Assembly (NCBI GenBank): GCA_942493135.1
Contig: OW818684.1
Span: 6,758,001 to 6,822,000 of the forward strand
DNA length: 64,000 nucleotides
From: Planctellipticum sp942493135
Lineage (GTDB): Bacteria; Planctomycetota; Planctomycetia; Planctomycetales; Planctomycetaceae
Reading direction: 5' to 3'
The notes below the pieces were generated by a model. The model saw only the letters and a program-made list of their open reading frames with translations. It searched no databases and was not told the origin of the DNA. Below are positions 32,816 through 42,803 of this stretch, in pieces (the stretch's first letter is position 1; every line of letters begins with the position of its first letter). The position numbers were made by a program, and so were the translations under genes.

Positions 32816-33646
32816 TTCGGTTCAGCCTCCCCGACAAGTCCCGCTGCCGGGCTTCGAAGTCCGGCACCATGGGAATTTGCACTTGAGGACATTTCCCCAG
32901 TCTGTTTCCTTTTTTCAACTTCACACCCTAAGCAGGACTACGGGTGGTGAAAATACCAGTTTCTCGGGTTTCTCGTTTTGTGATGAAATTCGTCTCTCAA
33001 CTGTTGAAAAACTTTCGCGCATCCGCGGAATCCCCTCAAGGTGAGGCTTCTCGCCAAACGGTCGCCGTGATGCTCGGGTGGCCGTGGATTCCGGGGACTC
33101 AATCGCCATATCCCGATGCAATGACTTCCCTTGCAGACGAAGTATCTGCTTCGATTGGAGGCTCGACGTTCAAAGTTCCCAGGCTCTTCAGTCGTCCCAT
33201 CCGTCGAAAACTGCGGGATCAGAATCTGTCCGCTCGGACCGGATCATCACGGCTTCGCAGCCGTCGATTCCCTACGAAACCGTCGGATTTCCAGGTTGGT
33301 GGCATGTGGCGATTTGGCAACATCCGCTGCCGAGAGTTTGCCGGGAGTAGGGATTATGACGGGGTACGCATAGGCAGTGCGTCTGTGATGGAGTGGAAGA
33401 TTCTGATGAGGGCGCTCGTCGCTCCAGAGAATGTCGGGAGCAGAGTTGGCCGGGCTCCCTGATGCCCGTCCTGGCTCCTTGCATCGCTGCTGCTGCCGCC
33501 AGATACTGCCTTGGCATCGGAGACTGCAGATACATTCTGACGCGGCCGAGGAGACACCGGTTTCGTCGGCCGACTGATGGATTGTTTCCGGGGCTCGCCG
33601 GGCAGTCGCCGCCGCAGTTCAAGTCCACAATGAAGGGAACAGGGAT
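32816..33646. other. Intergenic region without recognised gene
   Basis: About 830 bases between divergent genes. A plus-strand frame of 172 codons at 32944-33462 starts MVKIPVSRVSRF, but I see no family, no good ribosome binding site, and the composition is irregular. It should hold the promoters for the terpene-synthase fusion and the esterase gene. Confidence 0.4.
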
Positions 33647-35236
33647 ATGCACCTCGATCAACGCTGGCGACGACTTCGCAGGGCTCTTGCTGCAGGATGT
33701 GTGGTTCTTGGGATGGCGCTCAGTCTTGCCGGCCCGGTCCAGGCCGACGTGAAACTGCCCGCGCTGTTTACGGACCACATGGTTCTGCAGCAGGGGCAGG
33801 TGAATCGCGTCTGGGGCTGGGCGGACGCCGGCGAGAAGATTCACGTATCGATCGCCGGGCAGACGCACGTCTCCACGGCTCACGAGGATGGGCACTGGAT
33901 CGTGCGGCTGACACCGTTGCCGGTTGGCGGCCCGCTGACCTTGACTGTCGAAGGCAAGAATAAGGTCACGATCGAAGACGTCCTGGTCGGCGAAGTCTGG
34001 GTCTGCTCCGGGCAGTCCAATATGCAGTGGGCGGTAAAACAGTCCACTGACGCCGATCTGACCATCCTGACTGCCAAGTTTCCGCAGATCCGCCTGATTT
34101 CGGTGCCGCAGGTGGGCACGCAGGAGCCGCAACGCGATTTCAAAGGGGCCTGGCAGGTCTGCAGCCCCGAGACGGTGGGCGATTTCTCCGCCGTCGGCTA
34201 CTACTTCGGTCGTAAACTCCATTTGACGCTGGGAGTACCGGTCGGCCTGATCGACGACGCCTGGGGCGGATCGGCCTGCGAAGCCTGGATCAAGCGGGAT
34301 ACTCTGGCCGCCGACCCGCAGTACCAGCCGCTGCTGGACCGCTGGAAGACGATCGAAGAGAACGCCGACAAGCCCGAGACTGTGGCTCGCTATGAGCAGC
34401 AGGTTCTGGACTGGAAGAAAGCCGCGGCTGAGGCCAAGGCTGCGGGCAAGCCAGTTCCTCGTCCGCCGCAGGATCCGCGAAATCAACTGACCGGCAACGC
34501 CCGTCCGGGCAACATCTACAACGGCGTCCTGAAGCCGACGATCGGCTACGGCATCCGTGGCGCGATCTGGTATCAGGGAGAAACGAACGCGGGCCGGGCC
34601 TATCAGTACCGCGAGCTGTTCCCGTTGATGATCAAGAGCTGGCGCGACGAATGGGGCCAGGGGGATTTCCCGTTCTACTACGTGCAGCTCGCTGACTTCC
34701 TGACTGAGAAATCGGAACCTTCAGACAGCGCGTGGGCGGAACTGCGCGAAGCCCAGACGATGACGATGTCGAAGCTGCCGAACGTCGGCCAGGCGGTGAT
34801 CATCGACATCGGCGAGGGGAAAGACATTCACCCGCGAAACAAGGTGGATGTCGCGCATCGCCTCGCCCGCTGGGCGCTCGCGAAGGACTATGGCATTGAT
34901 GTGGCGTACCACAGTCCGGAATACGCCAGCATGGAAAAGAATGGGGCGAAGATCGTCCTGAAGTTCGCCCACACGGGGAAGGGTTTCCGTCCGTTTGACG
35001 TGGCCGATCCCATCGGGTTCACGATTGCCGGCGAAGACAAGAAATGGGTCAGGGCTCAGGCCAGACTGGTGGGACCGGACACGATCGAAGTCTCCAGCCC
35101 CGATGTCGCCGACCCGGTCGCGGTCCGCTATGCCTGGGCCGATAATCCGATCTGCAATATGTACAGCGAAGAGGGGCTGCCGCTGACTCCATTCCGGACT
35201 GACGACTGGCCCGGCGTGACCGCGGACGCCAAGTGA
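33647..35236 (+). CDS. Exported sialate O-acetylesterase-like SGNH esterase
   Basis: 529 residues. A signal peptide of about 33 residues (RRALAAGCVVLGMALSLAGP) precedes a beta-sandwich and an SGNH esterase domain: nucleophile block VCSGQSNMQW, AIWYQGETNA, then DIHPRNK with the catalytic His. The order matches the SASA family, common in planctomycetes for removing acetyl groups from polysaccharides. A 60-residue Ala/Lys/Pro-rich helix is inserted near 240-290. CAGGGAT lies before ATG 33647. A hairpin terminator follows. Confidence 0.92.
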   Translation: MHLDQRWRRLRRALAAGCVVLGMALSLAGPVQADVKLPALFTDHMVLQQGQVNRVWGWADAGEKIHVSIAGQTHVSTAHEDGHWIVRLTPLPVGGPLTLTVEGKNKVTIEDVLVGEVWVCSGQSNMQWAVKQSTDADLTILTAKFPQIRLISVPQVGTQEPQRDFKGAWQVCSPETVGDFSAVGYYFGRKLHLTLGVPVGLIDDAWGGSACEAWIKRDTLAADPQYQPLLDRWKTIEENADKPETVARYEQQVLDWKKAAAEAKAAGKPVPRPPQDPRNQLTGNARPGNIYNGVLKPTIGYGIRGAIWYQGETNAGRAYQYRELFPLMIKSWRDEWGQGDFPFYYVQLADFLTEKSEPSDSAWAELREAQTMTMSKLPNVGQAVIIDIGEGKDIHPRNKVDVAHRLARWALAKDYGIDVAYHSPEYASMEKNGAKIVLKFAHTGKGFRPFDVADPIGFTIAGEDKKWVRAQARLVGPDTIEVSSPDVADPVAVRYAWADNPICNMYSEEGLPLTPFRTDDWPGVTADAK

Positions 35237-35267
35237 TGTGATCGCCGCCGACCAGCGAGTCCATTCG

Positions 35268-35303
35268 ACCAGCGGCCGCAGAGCGAACTCTGCGGCCGCT
35301 GGT
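35268..35303. terminator. Perfect 16-bp hairpin with CGAA loop
   Basis: Arms ACCAGCGGCCGCAGAG (35268-35283) and its exact complement (35288-35303), loop CGAA. It begins 32 bases after the esterase stop. It has the same loop as the 5966-6003 hairpin but unrelated arms. Confidence 0.75.
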
Positions 35304-35417
35304 ATTCTGGCAGCTGATGGGTTTTCGATGAGTTTTTCGGCCGACGCTGGAACCGTAACTTCGTCCGCCGGATAACGGGCGCTGCAATCCATGCTCCCCC
35401 TTCCGAAAGGCGACCTC

Positions 35418-36425
35418 ATGCGGCGGCTGACCGTGGCCATTGTGTTCGTCCTGCTCCTGGCGGCTCAGGCGCAAGCCTGGAGCGACGCCGGGCACAAGAT
35501 CATTGCGTCCATCGCGTTCCGGCAACTCACACCGGCTCAACAATCGCGCATTGTCGAGCTCCTGACGCACCATCCGCGATATGCACCGGACTTTCAGCGG
35601 ATGTTGCCTCCCGACGTGGCTGCCGAATCGACCGAGCTTCAGGCCGAGTGGACGTTCCAGCAGGCGGCGATCTGGCCGGATCTGGCGCGAGGCCTCCCAG
35701 AGGCGGAGAAGGAGAAGTTCCATCACGGAACGTGGCACTACATCAACCGGCCGGTGTTTCTGACCGATCGCGACCAGAATCGGCTGCAGAAGACGATCAA
35801 GGTCAATCTGCAATCGGATCCGCCGCAGCCGCTGACCGAGGATCTGAACGTCGTGCAGGCGATCCGCCTGGCGCGGCGCGTGGCCTGCGATTCCGCAGCG
35901 GACAAGTCCGAGCGGGCGCTGATGCTGACATGGATTTTTCACACCGTCGGCGACATCCACCAGCCGCTGCATTCGACGGCGATGTTTGCGGAAGGCCTGT
36001 TCCCCGAGGGAGACCGCGGCGGCAACCTGATTCGGACCGGCCAGCGTTCGAATCTGCACTCCGTCTGGGACGGGCTGCCGGGCGGGCGGGTGAAGGTCGC
36101 TGAGGCTCGGAATCGCGCCCTGACACTGATGGCGGCTCCGGACAATCGGGCCGCGGGTGTGGCGGCCTGCGGCAACCTCAACGAAGTCGACTGGGTGGCC
36201 GAGAGTCATGCGGCCTGTCGCGATGTCGTGTATGCGCCGGAGGTTCTGGCCTGGCTGCGCCAGTTGCCGCGAGACGGCGGAACCGGGCTCCCGTCGCTCT
36301 CGCTCAGCGAAGGCTACCTGAGGTCGGCAGGGGCCGTCGCCGAGGAGCGGGTCGTCTCCGCGGGCTATCGTCTGGGGGCCGTTCTGAAGCAGGTCGCGAA
36401 CGCCAATCTCCCGCCCGGGACGTGA
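35418..36425 (+). CDS. Exported S1/P1-type nuclease
   Basis: 335 residues from ATG 35418 (MRRLTVAIVFVLLLAAQAQA); AAAGG lies eight bases before it. ATG 35391 is the alternative. After the 20-residue signal peptide the mature protein begins WSDAGHKIIA, so the N-terminal Trp needed as a zinc ligand in this family is exposed. Other zinc ligands are visible: the His of GTWHYIN, HTVGDIHQPLH and NLHSVWD. These trinuclear-zinc enzymes cut single-stranded DNA and RNA and remove 3' phosphates. It would act in the periplasm. Confidence 0.92.
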   Translation: MRRLTVAIVFVLLLAAQAQAWSDAGHKIIASIAFRQLTPAQQSRIVELLTHHPRYAPDFQRMLPPDVAAESTELQAEWTFQQAAIWPDLARGLPEAEKEKFHHGTWHYINRPVFLTDRDQNRLQKTIKVNLQSDPPQPLTEDLNVVQAIRLARRVACDSAADKSERALMLTWIFHTVGDIHQPLHSTAMFAEGLFPEGDRGGNLIRTGQRSNLHSVWDGLPGGRVKVAEARNRALTLMAAPDNRAAGVAACGNLNEVDWVAESHAACRDVVYAPEVLAWLRQLPRDGGTGLPSLSLSEGYLRSAGAVAEERVVSAGYRLGAVLKQVANANLPPGT

Positions 36426-36594
36426 TGGCATGTTCACTTCGCGGTTTCAGTTTAGCGGGATTGCGCCGTCTGGGTGATATTTCGCTGTGTCACTTGAATG
36501 ACGAATCCCGAACTGTCCCGTTGTGTGCGGATTTCCAACTAGAGTATAGCTGGAGATTGGTCCGTCGGTGCACCTCGGGAGCCGCAGCAGCGCC

Positions 36595-39500
36595 ATGCTC
36601 AAGTTTCTGAATCGATTGCTGAAGAAACTGACCCGTACCCGGGGAAAGTCGTCGAAAGAGTCCCGTCTCAACGGTCGCCTGATCGTCCGGACGGTTGTGA
36701 TATTCGCGGTTCTTGGCGGAACCGCCTACGGACTTCGCAGTTACTTCGTCTATCGAAATTGCGATGTGATCGAGCAGCGTGCGATCCAGGCGGCCGAAGC
36801 CGGCGAGAACGAGCGTGCTGTGGGACTCTACCGGCAGTACCTTCAGCTTGGCCGTTCGATCCGTCGCCTGAATCCCATTGGCCAGGCGGACATCCTGGAG
36901 CGGATTGTCGACCTGCAGGAGCTCTCGGCGCGAGATTCGCGATTGGTCCTGTCGCTGATTTCTGAAGAAGAAGAACTGCTGCGGCTCGATTCAGGCCGCA
37001 CCGCCATTCGTTCGCGTCTGGCGGACCGGCTTTATCTGGTCGGACGCTACGGTGATGCGGCGGCTCACCTCCAGATCCTCAGGCACGACGCCGCGGCTGC
37101 AGAACTCCCTGAAATCGACGACCGGCTCGCCAAGTGTCAGGTAGCGCTCCGTCAGTTTGTCGACGCTCAGGCCAGCTGGGGGTACAGCCTGGCTGCGGCT
37201 TCGGATCGGACGGGCGCGTATCTGGGGCTGGCGAAGCTCTGGACCGAGACGGAGATCGCGCCGAAACTTCCCGAGGCGATGTTGACCCGATCCCTGGCGT
37301 GGTCGGACTTCGAGAAGCGACTGTCCGATGCCAACACCGCCAACCGATTTCGTGGCGTCCCGGCGGCAGTCGGCCTGCTGGCGCTGATGAGGAGTGAGAT
37401 TTCCGGCTCGCCGGGTCTGCTGGCGACGGCTCAGTTTCTGCTCGATTTGCCGGCCGAACGCGAAGCGCCCATGAAATCGCTTCAGGCGGTGCAGGAAGAC
37501 GTCCAGGCGGCACTGCAGTCTCTCGATCTGAACAGCGATACGGAGTTCGCGGCGCCCGAACTGTGGGACATGCGAATCCCCGCGTTCGCCGACGGTAACG
37601 CGGATGGTAAGGTGACTCCCGAGGAGCTTCGAGCCCGTCTTCAGCAGCAGGACTGCTCCGCCCGTCTGGACTACATCGAAACGCTGCTCTCTGCTGCGAC
37701 AGACGCCACGGCCGTCGAGCGGATTCCGCTCGAACTGGAATTGTCGCAGTCCCGCAGCAGCGCACTGCAGGAGACCGATCCCGAGCGGTCGCGAGATCTG
37801 CAGCTCCAAACCCGTCGCATCGCGGAATCCGGTCTGGAGCATGCCGAGCTGAAAGCTCGCTGCGAACTGGTCCTGGCGCAACTCGACCTGGGGTCCGCGG
37901 CAATGGCGGGATCGGCCGCCGAGCGGGCGTCAGCTCTGGAAGCGGCGGAGCAGCACGCCCGTCAGGGACTGTCTGCCTTACCGGAGCGTCGCCCGCAGCT
38001 TCGATACTCCGACTCGACGATACCGGATCTCGAAACTCGGCAGCGTCTGAATTTGACTCTGGCGGATATTGTACTGCAGCGCTGCGAAAGCCTTTCCGAT
38101 CGTGATCGCGCGCCGCTGCTGGCCGAAGCGAATCGCCTGATTGAGACCATGAAAGCCGTCGGGCTGGATCCGCAGGTCCTCGATTCGCTCCGGCTGCACG
38201 CTGCGCTGCTGGCGCGGTCACCGCAGGACATGCTGTTGATCGCCAGTGAACTGAAGGATCGCGCCGGCGCAGCATCGCCGTGGCGGCGCCGGACGGCGGG
38301 ACTGTTGGCGCGAGCGTTTCACGAGATTGGCCATCCCGAGCAGGCCGTCGACGTTTTAAACTCGCTGGCCAAGAGCGAACCGTTGTCGGCCGCGACTCAG
38401 CTCGGCCTTGCCGAGGCGCTGATTGCCGCAGGGCGCTCGAAGGAAGCCATCCCGCATCTCAAAGCCGCCACGAACATTCCGGGAGCCGCACTCCGGCTGT
38501 GCGGAATTCTCCAGAGGCAACTGTCCGCGCTGCCCCCCAGCGAGCGGAACTGGACGCTGCTCGACGCCACGCTTGAGAAGTCCCGTGCAACCTCCGCGGA
38601 CACACCAGAACTGGCGGCGATTGAAGTCAGCACACTGCGTCTCAAACTGTGGACGGCCGCATCGCTGCGCAGTTCCAGCGCTGCTCCGGCGCTCCAGGAG
38701 ACAGAGATCCAGCGGCTCGACGCGGCCTTCGCGGCAGCCTGCGAGCGATTTCCGAGTGATCCTACGCTCTGGCTGGCCCGCCTGCAGTCGGCAGGCGAAC
38801 GAGTCGATTTGAGCGAAGAGGACCGCGAGAAGCTGTTGCAGAAGCTGCTCGAAGACGCACGGAGAGCACTGGGGGAGACTCCGCAGTTGCTGCTGGCGGA
38901 AGCGAATGCCTTTTTGCCCGAGGACGAAGCCGCTGCCAAAGACTATCTGCAGAGCATCGAGCGCCGGGCTGCGGAACTGCCGCTGGCGGGTCAGGCGTCG
39001 GTCCTCTCCTCGCTGGGAATCTGGTGGACGGCTCGCGAGAACTGGGACGAAGCCAGTCGACTGGCCGCGGCCGCCTGCGCGCTCCTGCCTGCCGACCACA
39101 CTGCGCGGCTGCAGCTCGTCGAAACTCTCTTGCGTCGACAATCGGCTCAGCCCGAGACGCCGCTGCCGGAGAAACTCTGGAACGAGAGCCTGGCAGAGAT
39201 TGGCCGGTCCGAAGGGACTCAGGACAGCACGGTCGCCTACTTGAACGCGTGGCGCACGCTGCTGGATGTCCGAAGCGAGAAGGATCCGACTCGCCGTCAG
39301 CAGCGACTTGCGGAAGTGCGGCAACTGATTCAGAAGGTCGAGCGCTGGCGGCCCACCTGGTCCGCCGTGCCTCGACTCCGGGGACTGCTGCTGAGCCTGC
39401 AGGGCGATCGGGACGCGGCGATCAAGGAATGGGAGCACGCGTTTCAACTGGGGGATCGATCCCAGGAGGTCATCTTCGCAGTCCTCGAAAACCTGAACGC

Positions 39501-41703
39501 AGAGAAACGGGATGCCGAGTTTCGAGACACGGTTCGGCAACTGGAAACCGAGGATCAGTCGCAACTGCTGGGGCCGCTGGGCCGCTCCGTGTCGCTGTGG
39601 GCCGCCGCCCGGAAAGACTTCGGGCAGGCCGGCGAGCTGGCCCGCAGAGTCGCCGCCAAGTCGGACGATCCCCGGGATCAACTGCGATTCTGGCAGTTTG
39701 CCGCGGCGGCCAGCAAAGGCCTGTCGGACGTCAGCGATGCCGACTTGCAGGCGTTCGCAACCGCCCGGGGCAAAGATCTTCCCGAAGCCTGGGAGTTTCT
39801 GCTCCAGCAGCGCATTCGTCGTAATGCGGCGGGTGCGAAACTCGACGAGGTCATCGCTCTGGCGGGCCAGCACCTCCCCGATTCGCCCGCGTCGCTGAAA
39901 CCCTGGACGCTGGCCCGGCTCCACGAGCTGATCGGTCGCGATCGTCCAGACCTTCGCGACGTCGAGTGGCAGACCGCCATGGGTTTCTATCGAAGTGCCG
40001 TCGTTGCGGATCCGAAGAATAATCCGCTCCGGCTCGCGGCTGTGCGAGCCTCTCTCCGGTTCCGCAGTAACCAGGAGACGGTCGAACTGCTCCAACCCCT
40101 GCGTGACGGTCTTGCCAGCCTGTCTCCGGGTCTGCAACGCGACGTTCACGTGCTGACGGCTCAGCTGGCCCTGCGGGATCCCGGCCCGGCCGGCCGGAGC
40201 CTGCTGCGGCAATCGCTGCTCGAAGCCGTTCGTCTCGGAGACCGCTCCCCCTCCACGCTTCAGACGCTGGCCGCGGCCCTCGAACGCGAATCGACAGCGT
40301 CGGAGCAGGCCAGCGCCGCAGCGCTGGTTGGTGACGTTGGGAGCGAAGTCCAGGACGTCGCAGGCAAGCTGGCGTCTGCAAGAATACTGGCGCTGGCCGG
40401 GCGCTGGCCGGAGGCTGCAGCGAGCTACCAGGAACTGGAGACGGAGTTTCCGTCCTCTGTTGCGGTGAAACTCGAATACCTCCAGCAGCTGCTGCGGCGG
40501 TTCAGTTCCGGCCCGCAGATGGGAAGTGACGCTGAGCAGGTGCTGAACCGGCTGGAATTGCTGGCTCCTCGGGCCTGGGAGACCGCGCGAGCCCGCGCGG
40601 CTCTCTTGGAGGTCGCGGGGCAACCTTCCTCAGCGACCGGACTACTGACCCGGACGGCTGAATCGCGACTGAAACAGGAGAACGCCGGTCTGATCGCCGA
40701 GTGGATGGAGCGCCCCGATTTCCAGGCAGAGGGAGAGCAGCTCCTGGGGCTCCTGCCAACCGATCCCGCGCTGCGGAGCGCCTGGGGGGAGGTCGTCCTC
40801 GCACTGAACCGTGGCGATCGCAATGCCGCAAAGGCCATCCTCGCGAGCCCCGCACTGTCTCCGCTGGTTACGGAGTGGCGGCTGCTCGCCATTATCGACG
40901 CGGCCGGCCTGCTCGAAAGACTCGGCGCCACCGCGGATGCGGTGTCACTGCGGCGAGAGGTGCTGGCGAAGAGCAGTCGAACGGCTGCCCATGTCCTGGA
41001 GCTCACGGCGCTGCTTGTCCGCCAGCAGCGGATCGCCGAGGCGCTGGAGCTGGTCGGCGCCAACTGGTCTCGACTCGACACGCTGACGGCCGCGGCGACG
41101 GTCTCCAACATTGTGCGCGACGCGAATCTGCCTGCTGGGAAACTCGAGGAAGCCCGGACTCGCGTGATTGAAGCCGCGGCGGAAGAGACGCTGCCCGAGC
41201 GCCGGGCCAGACTGCAACTGCTGGTCGGCGACATCTCCCAGACGATGGCGGACTGGGAAGGGGCGCTTGCGGCCTATGCGAAAGTGACCGAAATCGAACC
41301 GTTAAACGTCGTGGGCCTGAACAACACCGCGTTTATGACGGCGAAGCTGCACAAGAATCCCGAACTGGCGCGGGGGGCCATTCAACAGGCCATCAAGCTG
41401 AAGAAGGGATCTGTGATCGATCCCGATCTGCTGGATACGTCGGCTTCGGTTTCCATCGAAACCGGGAGCCCTCAGACGGCGTTGCAGGACCTCCGCAATT
41501 CTCCGGAGCTGGAACGTCGCGGCGGCCTGCAGGCGCGGCTGGCCGAGGCGCTCTGGCAGCTCGGCCAGAAGAAGGAGGCGGTCGAGGCCTGGAGCCGCGC
41601 CCGCAAGCTGGGCTGGACACTGGAGCAATCTCATCCGCTCGACCGGGAGCGACACGCCGAGATCGATCGCGCCGCGCCGGCGGAAGCTGCGCCTCCCCAA
41701 TGA
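36595..41703 (+). CDS. Giant membrane-anchored TPR protein (about 1702 aa)
   Basis: One membrane segment near residues 28-52 (LIVRTVVIFAVLGGTAYGL) is followed by a very long helical-repeat region made of many TPR-like units rich in Ala, Leu, Glu and Arg; the last third has the best-formed units (AAYAKVTEIEPLNVVGLNNTAF-type). Near residue 333 is DGNADGKVTPEE, a perfect 12-residue EF-hand loop. The bulk is probably periplasmic. I prefer ATG 36595 (MLKFLNRLLKK) to GTG 36568; neither has a good ribosome binding site. The role is likely a scaffold. No catalytic motif. Confidence 0.82.
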   Translation: MLKFLNRLLKKLTRTRGKSSKESRLNGRLIVRTVVIFAVLGGTAYGLRSYFVYRNCDVIEQRAIQAAEAGENERAVGLYRQYLQLGRSIRRLNPIGQADILERIVDLQELSARDSRLVLSLISEEEELLRLDSGRTAIRSRLADRLYLVGRYGDAAAHLQILRHDAAAAELPEIDDRLAKCQVALRQFVDAQASWGYSLAAASDRTGAYLGLAKLWTETEIAPKLPEAMLTRSLAWSDFEKRLSDANTANRFRGVPAAVGLLALMRSEISGSPGLLATAQFLLDLPAEREAPMKSLQAVQEDVQAALQSLDLNSDTEFAAPELWDMRIPAFADGNADGKVTPEELRARLQQQDCSARLDYIETLLSAATDATAVERIPLELELSQSRSSALQETDPERSRDLQLQTRRIAESGLEHAELKARCELVLAQLDLGSAAMAGSAAERASALEAAEQHARQGLSALPERRPQLRYSDSTIPDLETRQRLNLTLADIVLQRCESLSDRDRAPLLAEANRLIETMKAVGLDPQVLDSLRLHAALLARSPQDMLLIASELKDRAGAASPWRRRTAGLLARAFHEIGHPEQAVDVLNSLAKSEPLSAATQLGLAEALIAAGRSKEAIPHLKAATNIPGAALRLCGILQRQLSALPPSERNWTLLDATLEKSRATSADTPELAAIEVSTLRLKLWTAASLRSSSAAPALQETEIQRLDAAFAAACERFPSDPTLWLARLQSAGERVDLSEEDREKLLQKLLEDARRALGETPQLLLAEANAFLPEDEAAAKDYLQSIERRAAELPLAGQASVLSSLGIWWTARENWDEASRLAAAACALLPADHTARLQLVETLLRRQSAQPETPLPEKLWNESLAEIGRSEGTQDSTVAYLNAWRTLLDVRSEKDPTRRQQRLAEVRQLIQKVERWRPTWSAVPRLRGLLLSLQGDRDAAIKEWEHAFQLGDRSQEVIFAVLENLNAEKRDAEFRDTVRQLETEDQSQLLGPLGRSVSLWAAARKDFGQAGELARRVAAKSDDPRDQLRFWQFAAAASKGLSDVSDADLQAFATARGKDLPEAWEFLLQQRIRRNAAGAKLDEVIALAGQHLPDSPASLKPWTLARLHELIGRDRPDLRDVEWQTAMGFYRSAVVADPKNNPLRLAAVRASLRFRSNQETVELLQPLRDGLASLSPGLQRDVHVLTAQLALRDPGPAGRSLLRQSLLEAVRLGDRSPSTLQTLAAALERESTASEQASAAALVGDVGSEVQDVAGKLASARILALAGRWPEAAASYQELETEFPSSVAVKLEYLQQLLRRFSSGPQMGSDAEQVLNRLELLAPRAWETARARAALLEVAGQPSSATGLLTRTAESRLKQENAGLIAEWMERPDFQAEGEQLLGLLPTDPALRSAWGEVVLALNRGDRNAAKAILASPALSPLVTEWRLLAIIDAAGLLERLGATADAVSLRREVLAKSSRTAAHVLELTALLVRQQRIAEALELVGANWSRLDTLTAAATVSNIVRDANLPAGKLEEARTRVIEAAAEETLPERRARLQLLVGDISQTMADWEGALAAYAKVTEIEPLNVVGLNNTAFMTAKLHKNPELARGAIQQAIKLKKGSVIDPDLLDTSASVSIETGSPQTALQDLRNSPELERRGGLQARLAEALWQLGQKKEAVEAWSRARKLGWTLEQSHPLDRERHAEIDRAAPAEAAPPQ

Positions 41704-41772
41704 CGATTCAGGACCGAGCCAACGCTTCCATCGCGATGAACCGCCTGACGATACAGGTTGTTGAAAAATTGA

Positions 41773-41850
41773 GGACAGACAGGAAAGTCTGTCCCACCTG
41801 ACGAAGCTTCCGCTGAAAAGGTGTCCCGGACATTCCTGTCCGGGACACCT
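41773..41850. repeat. Dispersed double-hairpin repeat (copy 1)
   Basis: Two hairpins: GGACAGAC/GTCTGTCC (41773-41794) and AGGTGTCCCGGACA with a TTCC loop and its exact complement (41819-41850). The reverse complement of the whole block resembles 54281-54352. It fills the gap between two convergent genes and could terminate both. Confidence 0.75.
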
Positions 41851-41875
41851 TGAAAGAATTCTTCGACCGCGCCGG

Positions 41876-42685
41876 CTATCCCGGCCAGCACTGACTGCCG
41901 CCGTCGACCCGCAGGACTTGTCCAGTGACAAAGTCTCCCAGGGGGCCGGCGAAGAACTCGACGACGCGAGCGACTTCATCGACGAGGGCGACGCGATCGA
42001 GAGTTCCTTCGCTGACCAGCCGGTCCTCGGGGACGTGCCGCGTGCCGAGATAACGTCCGGTCCGGGTATCTCCCGGCGCGAGACTGTTGACCGTCACGTT
42101 GTACGGTCGCATCTGCACGGCGAGGCAGCGCGTGTATTCGACGACCGCCGCCTTGGCGGTGGAGTAGATTGCGCTGTTCTCGCTGCCTTTGAACGCCGAG
42201 ATCGAGCTGATCGTGACAATCCGACCGGACTTGCGGGGCATCATCGCACGGGCGGCCTGCTGGCAGATCAGCACGGTGCTCAGCAGGTTGCGGTCCATCA
42301 CGGACCGGACGTCGACTTCCTTGATCATGACGGCGTCGTTGGGATTCGGTTTTCCGCCGGCGGCGGCGATGTCTCCGCCCGCGTTGTGCACGAGAACGTC
42401 GAGCGTGCCGAGCTCGGCTGCCACCGTCGCGACGACTCGCGCGGCGTCCGCTTCGAGAGTCAGGTCACCCAGGACCCGCACGGTGCGGACGCCGAACTGT
42501 TCGGCGATCTGACGGGCAGTCTCGGTCAGCGTGGTCCCTTCGCCGTATTCGGCGGGGCCGTTTTCGCGCATGCCGTGGATGCCGACATGGCAGCCGAGCG
42601 CGGCCAGCCGCTCGGCGAAGGCGCGTCCCAGTCCTCGCCCCGCGCCGGTGACCAGCGCCACTTTTCCTTCGAGCAATCTCGCCAC
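41876..42685 (-). CDS. Short-chain dehydrogenase/reductase
   Basis: 269 residues from GTG 42685. Rossmann-fold cofactor loop TGAGRGLG (residues 14-21), NAG motif (VHNAGGD), catalytic Ser in VTISSIS, and YSTAK with the catalytic Tyr and Lys, all in the standard order. An Asp/Asn-rich insert after the NAG motif is a little longer than usual. The C-terminus GQVLRVDGGSQCWPG matches classical SDRs such as FabG. It probably reduces a carbonyl with NAD(P)H; the substrate is not evident. Confidence 0.92.
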   Translation of the reverse strand: MARLLEGKVALVTGAGRGLGRAFAERLAALGCHVGIHGMRENGPAEYGEGTTLTETARQIAEQFGVRTVRVLGDLTLEADAARVVATVAAELGTLDVLVHNAGGDIAAAGGKPNPNDAVMIKEVDVRSVMDRNLLSTVLICQQAARAMMPRKSGRIVTISSISAFKGSENSAIYSTAKAAVVEYTRCLAVQMRPYNVTVNSLAPGDTRTGRYLGTRHVPEDRLVSEGTLDRVALVDEVARVVEFFAGPLGDFVTGQVLRVDGGSQCWPG

Positions 42686-42735
42686 GATGTTCTTTCACTC
42701 CCGGTTGTCGGAATTGCGCCGTCCTGCAAACGAAG

Positions 42736-42766
42736 GGCGGGCCGCACGGTTCCCGTGCGGCCCGCC
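42736..42766. terminator. 14-bp hairpin between two minus-strand genes
   Basis: Arms GGCGGGCCGCACGG and its complement with a three-base loop. It stands 37 bases after the stop of the 107-residue protein's gene and ends 50 bases upstream of the SDR start codon, so it probably ends the upstream transcript. Confidence 0.65.
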
Positions 42767-42803
42767 TGCGTCCGCGTGATAATTGAACTCAAATCAACCG
42801 GTT

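Noticed and set aside
32944..33462. 172-codon plus-strand frame in the 830-base gap
   Set aside because: No recognisable family or ribosome binding site; may be chance, so left as intergenic.
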